Source of the DNA: Batillaria attramentaria
Taxonomy: Eukaryota > Mollusca > Gastropoda > Batillariidae
Direction: 5' to 3'
Length of the DNA stretch: 64,000 nt
Assembly: GCA_018292915.2 (NCBI GenBank)
Contig: JACVVK020000199.1
Location: 253,501 to 317,500 of the forward strand
Made by a program: the position numbers and the translations under genes. Each line of letters opens with the position of its first letter. The first letter of the stretch is position 1. Positions 58,836 through 64,000 of this stretch are shown in pieces. The notes under the pieces were generated by a model. It worked only from the letters and a program-made list of their open reading frames with translations, ran no database searches and was not told the DNA's origin.

Positions 58836-59120
58836 CTCATCAGCGTTACGCTGAGGTGCAGGCAACGCGCGTGGGTTTAATGCACGTGCTAATGTGGTCA
58901 TCCGTCAAGCAAACTCCCCCCAGGCGCCGAGCTTTTTGGATTGAAAAATTGCATTGTGAGACTTCTTTCCTTTTCTTTTATTCTTTCCTCAGTTCAATGT
59001 CTTTTTGTTTCTGTTTCGCTTTTTTTGGAAAGAATAACCTTCCACGACGCTATTCACCTATTCTCTCTCTCTGCTTTTTAATACCGCGGGGCGTAGTCAA
59101 CATGGATCCTAGTGTTTCCA
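58080..59120. other. No gene recognised; microsatellite-rich
   Basis: (GA)n at 58174-58200, (GAT)n near 58266-58312, GGTGGT-rich DNA near 58450, compound CA tracts and (GA)n at 58797-58832. Confidence 0.5.
58562..58680. repeat. (CT)n-(CA)n-(CGCA)n-(CA)n tract
   Basis: Compound microsatellite; alternating purine-pyrimidine part could form Z-DNA. Confidence 0.9.
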
Positions 59121-59720
59121 GTGCACAAAGGACATAAACTGACCGTGGGGTCATGTGCAGTGTTTAGTTGGAGAACTCTGTTTGGCGACTGTGGTAGTTT
59201 GTCATGATTTTTGTTGTCGTGAAAAAGCGGGATTTTCGTATTGTAGGCCAAGGTGCATGCCAAGGTGCCGCAAGAAGAGGCGAGCTGTCAGTGAAGCTGG
59301 GACTTTTTGCGCTGGAGAGTGTCAAAAGCGACGCGAGCGCATTTAGATGAAGCGGCTCCCTGGCCTGAACAGAAAGTAGACTAGCATTACTCCAGTGAGA
59401 CCTGAGCGGAAAGGAGTGGGCGGGTGGGTGGGTGTTTGGGGGGTTTAACGTCCTTTTCCACCACGTACGGGTGATATCAAAGACGGGGCAACGATAAAAA
59501 AAAAAGCCAGCACAAATATTTGGCCCCAGCCGGGATACGAACTCACGACCCGAGCATTCGAAGTCCAACGCTCTACCATTCGACCACCCCGGCTCCCCCC
59601 TGAGCGGAAAGGAGACATTCAGTTCAGTTTTGTTAAACTCCTGTCAGGTGCGGTGCGTGCCCTTTGAATGGTCTATGCATGATAATTTTGGTTTGTATAT
59701 TGAAGCATTTTTTAGGGGTG
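59121..59720 (+). repeat. Repeat family F, copy 3, split by SINE-A
   Basis: Collinear with copy 1 apart from the SINE-A at 59417-59598, which is flanked by the 16-bp duplication CCTGAGCGGAAAGGAG. The copy ends near GGGGTGACTA. Confidence 0.65.
59417..59598 (-). mobile_element. SINE-A copy inside family F
   Basis: Flanked by a perfect 16-bp duplication, CCTGAGCGGAAAGGAG, marking a young insertion. Confidence 0.9.
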
Positions 59721-60221
59721 ACTACGTGTACTGCTTGGAAACACTATCTTGGCGGTGCTAACATTTGGAGCGGAGTAGCACCGGAAACACTAACGTCCAG
59801 TTTGACTACACCCCGTGCAATGCTCTACTTTCACATGCTTTTCATTTGCTTTTTCTCGCAAGATAGAATAGCGTGGTTTTGTTTTTTCCTTCTATTGCTC
59901 TCTCTATAGTTCACGAGAGAACAAGCATAGGACGTCCCTGTAGACTGGCGTGTGAACGTTTTTGGTCCGACCCTGCAGATTAACTTTAAATTAAAGCATC
60001 GCGAGTTATGAACTCCAACTAGCCCTGAAGGTGTAAAGGTTTCTTAGGTGCTTATCCTACTTTCTCCTGGTAGAGGCTGTGCTCAGTTCAAGATACTAAA
60101 GCTATCATTTGTAGGTTCATAGGTCGTTCTGGGCTGTTTATCTTGTGTCTAGCATCACACCAGTAGGACATCTACACAAATACATGCTGTTACGTGGCGA
60201 ATGTTCGAAGAGCCTGCCGTC

Positions 60222-60448
60222 TTAAGCCGGCTCTTAACTGGGCACTACGTAGCGCCACAGAGCTGTCCACAGTTGTGACACAGTTGTGATTTTGGGCTGT
60301 TTCCGCCGCTGTGGCGTCATCACAGCAACCTGGATTTCAAATAGCCACAACTGTGACTGTGGTTTCCACAACAGATTCTGATTGGCTGTACTACGTCACT
60401 CGGCGCGCAAACATGGCGGACAGTGCATCTTCAATCGGTTTGTAACCA
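60222..60448. mobile_element. Element E, left part
   Basis: It matches the other copies from TTAAGCCGGCTCTTAACTGG to ATCTTCAATCGGTTTGTAAC, then breaks into an (ACAA)n tract. The right end is missing. Confidence 0.7.
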
Positions 60449-61039
60449 AACAAACAATAACAAACAGAAAACAAACAAACAAACAAACACACGAAAATCA
60501 ATAAACCTACAACAGAACAAGATAGTATTGTGTGACCAGCTATGTGTATAAAAGATAGGAGGCTTCAGCTGCTAACAGCCATCATCCCTCAGCTCACATG
60601 TCCCGCAAGTGATCAATACAGGGTCATAATTATGAGATCTCAGCACAGAGCTAGCAACCAGACGATTAACGTCTTAGATTACCTTGATGTGAGGACATGC
60701 GGGCTGAGTGACAACTGTCGACAAGGAGACTGTGTAGCACAGAATATGGGAAGTGTCATATGGGAGTGAAATTACTCGAAACAGAAAATACATTTTGAAA
60801 AGATAAAGAAATGAAACTTCAAAATTATTACCACACATACCGCTGAAAGGAAGAAGGGAACACACGGATGTAGGAACATCCCCCTTTCCCAAACAAAAGC
60901 AAAACGAAAACAACAACAACAACGACAACAAAACACAATTTAAGAAAGACCCCCCCCCCCCCCCCACACACACACTTCCAAACCGAAGACAACTTCAACA
61001 GCTCCTGAATCTTAAATAGCAGAAATTTCCTCTCTCTCT

Positions 61040-61051
61040 CTCTCTCGCTCT

Positions 61052-61115
<64 letters not shown>

Positions 61116-61229
61116 CGGCTTGGGCCATGATATTTCCAAACGACATGCCAAACTTGGCACATCTCCAACATGAAGCACTAAATGAACTTGTTTCAAAGAA
61201 CCCGGAAAGAATACTCTCTCTCTCTCTTC

Positions 61230-61311
<82 letters not shown>

Positions 61312-61405
61312 CGGCTTGGGCCATGATATTTCCAAACGACATGCCAAACTTGTCACATCTCCAACATGAAGCACTAAATGAACTTGTTTCAAAGAACCCG
61401 GAAAG

Positions 61406-61440
<35 letters not shown>

Positions 61441-61460
61441 TCTCTCTCTCTCTCTCTCCT
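61040..61460. repeat. 196-bp tandem duplication with CT/GT tracts
   Basis: ACGGCTTGGGCCATGATATT starts at 61115 and 61311. The ~97-bp unique cores differ by one base (GGCACA / GTCACA) and each is bracketed by (GT)n and (CT)n. Confidence 0.9.
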
Positions 61461-61633
61461 AGCAGCATGACGCATCCTTCCCACAAAAGCCTGACTTTTT
61501 TTCCCTAAAGATGTGGTCTCCTGATGCTGTGGAGATAATCTCTTTCTGTTCTAACGAAGCCTCAATAGGGAGGGGGTGATCTCGTTATTGTGCTAATTCC
61601 CTAAACTGTGCGTCATCGCTGTCATTCCGTCCA

Positions 61634-61808
61634 AGTCAGTCAATCAGTCAGCCAGCCAGTTAGCCAGTCAGTCAGCCAGCCAGCCAGTCAGTCAGTCAGC
61701 CAGCCAGTCAGTCAGCCAGCCAGCCAGTCAGTCAGTCAGCCAGCCAGCCAGGCAGTCAGTCAGTCAGTCAGTCAGTCAGCCAGCCAGGCAGTCAGTCAGT
61801 CAGTCAGT

Positions 61809-61839
<31 letters not shown>

Positions 61840-61985
61840 TCAGTCAGCTAGCCAGCCAGTCAGCCAGCAAGTCAGTCAGCCAGTCAGTCAGTCAGTCAGC
61901 CAGCCAGCCAGCCAGTCAGTCAGCCAGCCAGCCAGCCAGCCAGTCAGCCAGCCAGCCAGGCAGCCAGTCAGTCAGTCAGTCAGTC
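61634..61985. repeat. Tetramer satellite, CAG(T/C)
   Basis: About 350 bp of CAGT and CAGC units in mixed order. The Ser/Gln/Val/Pro frame is an artefact. Confidence 0.9.
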
Positions 61986-62082
61986 AAGTAAGCACGCAAA
62001 CTATCAAGCAGCCTGTCAGCCGACCATCACTGTCATCATCATTATATCGTGTAAGGATGTATTATGACTGTGTATTTACTGT

Positions 62083-62145
62083 GTATGGAACGAGTGACGT
62101 AGTATGTAACGAGTGACGTAGTATGTAACGAGTGACGTAGTACAG
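62083..62145. repeat. 19-bp tandem repeat, three units, TGACGTA in each
   Basis: Three near-identical units of GTATGTAACGAGTGACGTA. The last unit grades into the inner break point of element E, whose own sequence there contains ACGTCACT, so the repeat probably grew from the element. Confidence 0.8.
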
Positions 62146-62309
62146 CCATTCAGAATCTGTTGTGTAAACCACAGTCACAGTTGTGGCTATTTGAAATCCA
62201 GGTTACTGTGATGACGCTTCAGCGGCGGAAACCGCCAAAATCACAACTGTGTCACAACTGTGGACAGCACTGTGGCGCTCCGCAGTGCCCAGTTAAGAGC
62301 CGGCTTAAG
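62146..62309 (-). mobile_element. Element E, left part, reversed
   Basis: Reverse of the left 160 bp, ending in GTGCCCAGTTAAGAGCCGGC at the edge of element C. Its other side abuts a 19-bp tandem repeat. Confidence 0.7.
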
Positions 62310-62640
62310 TCAACTTATGTGCTGGAACAGTTTCGCTCGTGAGTGCGCCTGTACTGTACTCTCGAAATATTCTACTTTGCTGATTAATACAGCTCTTAAT
62401 GCGATACAGTGTTGTTTACAGGTTGCGCGAGCGGCCGGACATTCACATTCTACGATTGTTGTTGCACTAGTGGTGCGCTCAGTGTGGTTGCCGAGTCATC
62501 GAGTATGCTCCTGTTGGCTCAGTGCCAGCATTACAGACGCTGTCACTGTGCAGGTGTCTAAGCGGTGTGATGAGAGATACCAAGAGAACAGCACAGAACG
62601 ATCTGTGAACATAAAAATATTAGCAGTATCCCCACATTAA
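62310..62640. mobile_element. Element C, copy next to element E
   Basis: It is collinear with 46.7 kb from the GAACAGTTTCGCTCGTGAG segment to GTGAACATAAAAATATTAGC. It joins element E directly at its left (CCGGCTTAAGTCAACTTATG). No nested insertion is present, so it confirms the sequence across the site hit twice elsewhere. Confidence 0.7.
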
Positions 62641-63170
62641 AATGTTTTTCTTTTATTTTATTGTAAACAAAAGACCCCCCCCCAAACAAACAAACAAAAA
62701 CAACAACAAAACAACAACAAAACAACAACAACAAAACAACAACAACAACAACAAAACAACAACAACAAAACAACAACAAATAAACAAACAAAAAAACAAC
62801 AAACGAAAACACACAAAAACACCTAAAAAATCCCGAAACAAAATAAAACAAAACAAAAACAAGAACAAATTTCAATTATCAGAAAGTCAACGCGTGCTTT
62901 TTAGACCTTCTCGTCAAGTTATTTCCACCAAGATCTCATTTTTTTTCTAGAGACAGTTGTCGCCCTTGTCGGAGCTCTCCTGGGCCCAAGACGCCTTTCC
63001 TGTCTGTCCTACGTTTGACAAGTGTGTCTTTGGCGGGTGGCACCACACGGTGTCTGGGGGGCAACGAGGCAAGAAACTGATAGAGAACGTTCCACCATTC
63101 TTGAGAGGGACTTGAATGTAAAAGATGAACGCCGACGTGTTGCTGCGTGAGTGAGTGAAATAATGAAAAT
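62640..63170. other. (CAA)n tract and unique DNA, no gene
   Basis: C-run, (ACAA)n and (CAA)n from 62673 to 62860; the remainder shows no feature. Confidence 0.5.
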
Positions 63171-63174
63171 TCTC

Positions 63175-63492
63175 TGGGTGAGCGGTGGTCTAATAAGTAG
63201 CGCGTCGGACTTAGCCGCTGCGCTACTATACTGAACGGCCGTCACCAATGTCATGGCGAGGAAGCGTGGGTTCGAGCCCAGGTCGAGCTTGTGATATGTG
63301 ACACCGGTTTTTCCTGGCTGCCGGGCTGCTCATCGGGGGTTTCTCTCCGGGTTATCCGGCTTTCCTCCCCCAGCAAAATTGTAACAAAATATAAGATTGG
63401 TATTGGGTGGCGCTGCACGGCGGCGACGCGCTTCCTCCGGGGGAAGCAGCCCGAATTTCCCGAAAGGGATAATCAAGTAGAAAAAAAAAAAT
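63175..63492 (+). mobile_element. SINE-C reference copy, tRNA-derived
   Basis: The head resembles a tRNA: GTGAGCGGTGGTCTAATAAG and the B box GTGGGTTCGAGCCCAGG. The body has CCGGTTTTTCCTGGCTGCCG, CTCATCGGGGGTTTCTCTCC and TATTGGGTGGCGCTGC, and it ends in an A-run after GGGATAATCAAGTAG. Confidence 0.8.
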
Positions 63493-63839
63493 TCTGTCTG
63501 CCTAGGTCACTGGGTCGGTGTCGCGTATGTGAACACTCCTCGGCCACGAGAACTGATGACTCTGCTTCGTTTTTCGCGTAGGCAGGAATGACTCACGTTT
63601 TGGCGTACGCAGAAATGATCCCTGGCAAGTGTTCGTGCGTATATATGCAGCGCAGATCAAGGAGACTTACTCCCGTTTGTAACACAGAGTGCTGTTTGTT
63701 TTCGTGTAAGCCACTTTAAGTTTTAAGAACAGTGATGATTTGTTCACATTCAATTTATTTCATTCTTCCTTAGGGTAACTTCGTTTAGAATGATGAATAT
63801 TAAACCACATTAAAGAACAGATCGTGCATTGTGTGAATA

Positions 63840-63885
63840 TAAATTACTACAAACACACGCATACACGCACGCACACACTGTCACA

Positions 63886-63950
<65 letters not shown>

Positions 63951-64000
63951 GCACGCACGCAAGCACGCACAGACACACACACAGACACACACACATACAC
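63840..64000. repeat. (CA)n/(CGCA)n tract at the window end
   Basis: Runs to the edge of the window with mixed CACACG units. Confidence 0.85.

Noticed and set aside
61040..61460. CRISPR-like array from repeated 97-bp cores
   Set aside because: Only two units, long cores, microsatellite spacers, eukaryotic context.
61608..61991. Ser/Gln/Pro/Val-rich protein
   Set aside because: By-product of the CAG(T/C) satellite.

Overview
The window looks like nuclear DNA of an animal with a large, repeat-rich genome, most probably a marine mollusc and perhaps a gastropod. The taxon is an inference. It rests on the very heavy (CA)n/(GT)n and (GA)n load, the mix of tRNA-derived SINEs with RTE and CR1/L2-type LINEs, and a single intron-containing receptor gene. 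Nothing bacterial, viral or organellar is visible, and there is no CRISPR array, rRNA gene or operon.

Only one host protein-coding gene is convincing. It is a rhodopsin-class receptor on the minus strand at 19820-22424, with two coding exons and a 562-bp intron. Its transmembrane core carries the hallmark motifs of the SREB family (GPR27/GPR85/GPR173). Its extracellular N-terminus is unusually long, about 317 residues, and Ser/Thr-rich. The intron appears to be of the rare GC-AG class and holds two SINE fragments. The flanks at 16.9-19.3 kb and 23.2-24.9 kb are comparatively unique DNA.

Most of the rest is transposable elements and tandem repeats. I could define these families by comparing copies within the window. 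SINE-A is tRNA-derived, about 160-180 bp, with 23 copies or fragments. SINE-B is tRNA-derived, about 400 bp, with 8 copies, all on the minus strand. SINE-C is tRNA-derived, about 270-340 bp, with 4 copies. There is one 5'-truncated RTE-type LINE with an open 886-codon frame (34664-37332), and two 3' ends of a CR1/L2-type LINE. Inverted-repeat families are C (TTAA-flanked), D (about 108-bp terminal inverted repeats), E, a pogo/Tigger-like element and several single foldbacks. There is one solo LTR.

Layout: 0-3.4 kb holds a ~173-bp tandem repeat and microsatellites. 3.5-4.6 kb is a 547-bp tandem duplication. 5.7-6.2 kb is a nested foldback. 8.6-9.0 kb is MITE-D. 10.4-15.6 kb is microsatellites and SINEs. 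19.8-22.4 kb is the receptor. 24.9-25.9 kb is element C with SINE-B, then a small MITE. 26.3-27.9 kb is a SINE split by a solo LTR, itself split by a pogo-like element. 27.9-28.5 kb is a 190-bp satellite. 31.2-32.1 kb is a pentamer satellite. 34.2-38.3 kb is element C carrying RTE, CR1-like and SINE-C insertions. 43.4-44.4 kb is a nested LINE. 45.1-45.6 kb is an exact 102-bp repeat. 46.7-47.1 kb is an intact element C. 48.2-49.2 kb is a foldback and MITE-D. 50.5-51.6 kb is unique DNA with a CRE-like motif cluster. 53.8-62.6 kb is copies of E, F, A and C, then a CAGY repeat.

The elements do not form a pathway, but they give a relative history. Several insertions sit inside older ones, and about eleven clean or near-clean target-site duplications can be read directly. 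The most interesting points are the SREB-like receptor with its odd N-terminus and GC-AG intron, two unrelated retroelements inserted at the same position of element C, and the three-layer SINE/LTR/pogo nest.
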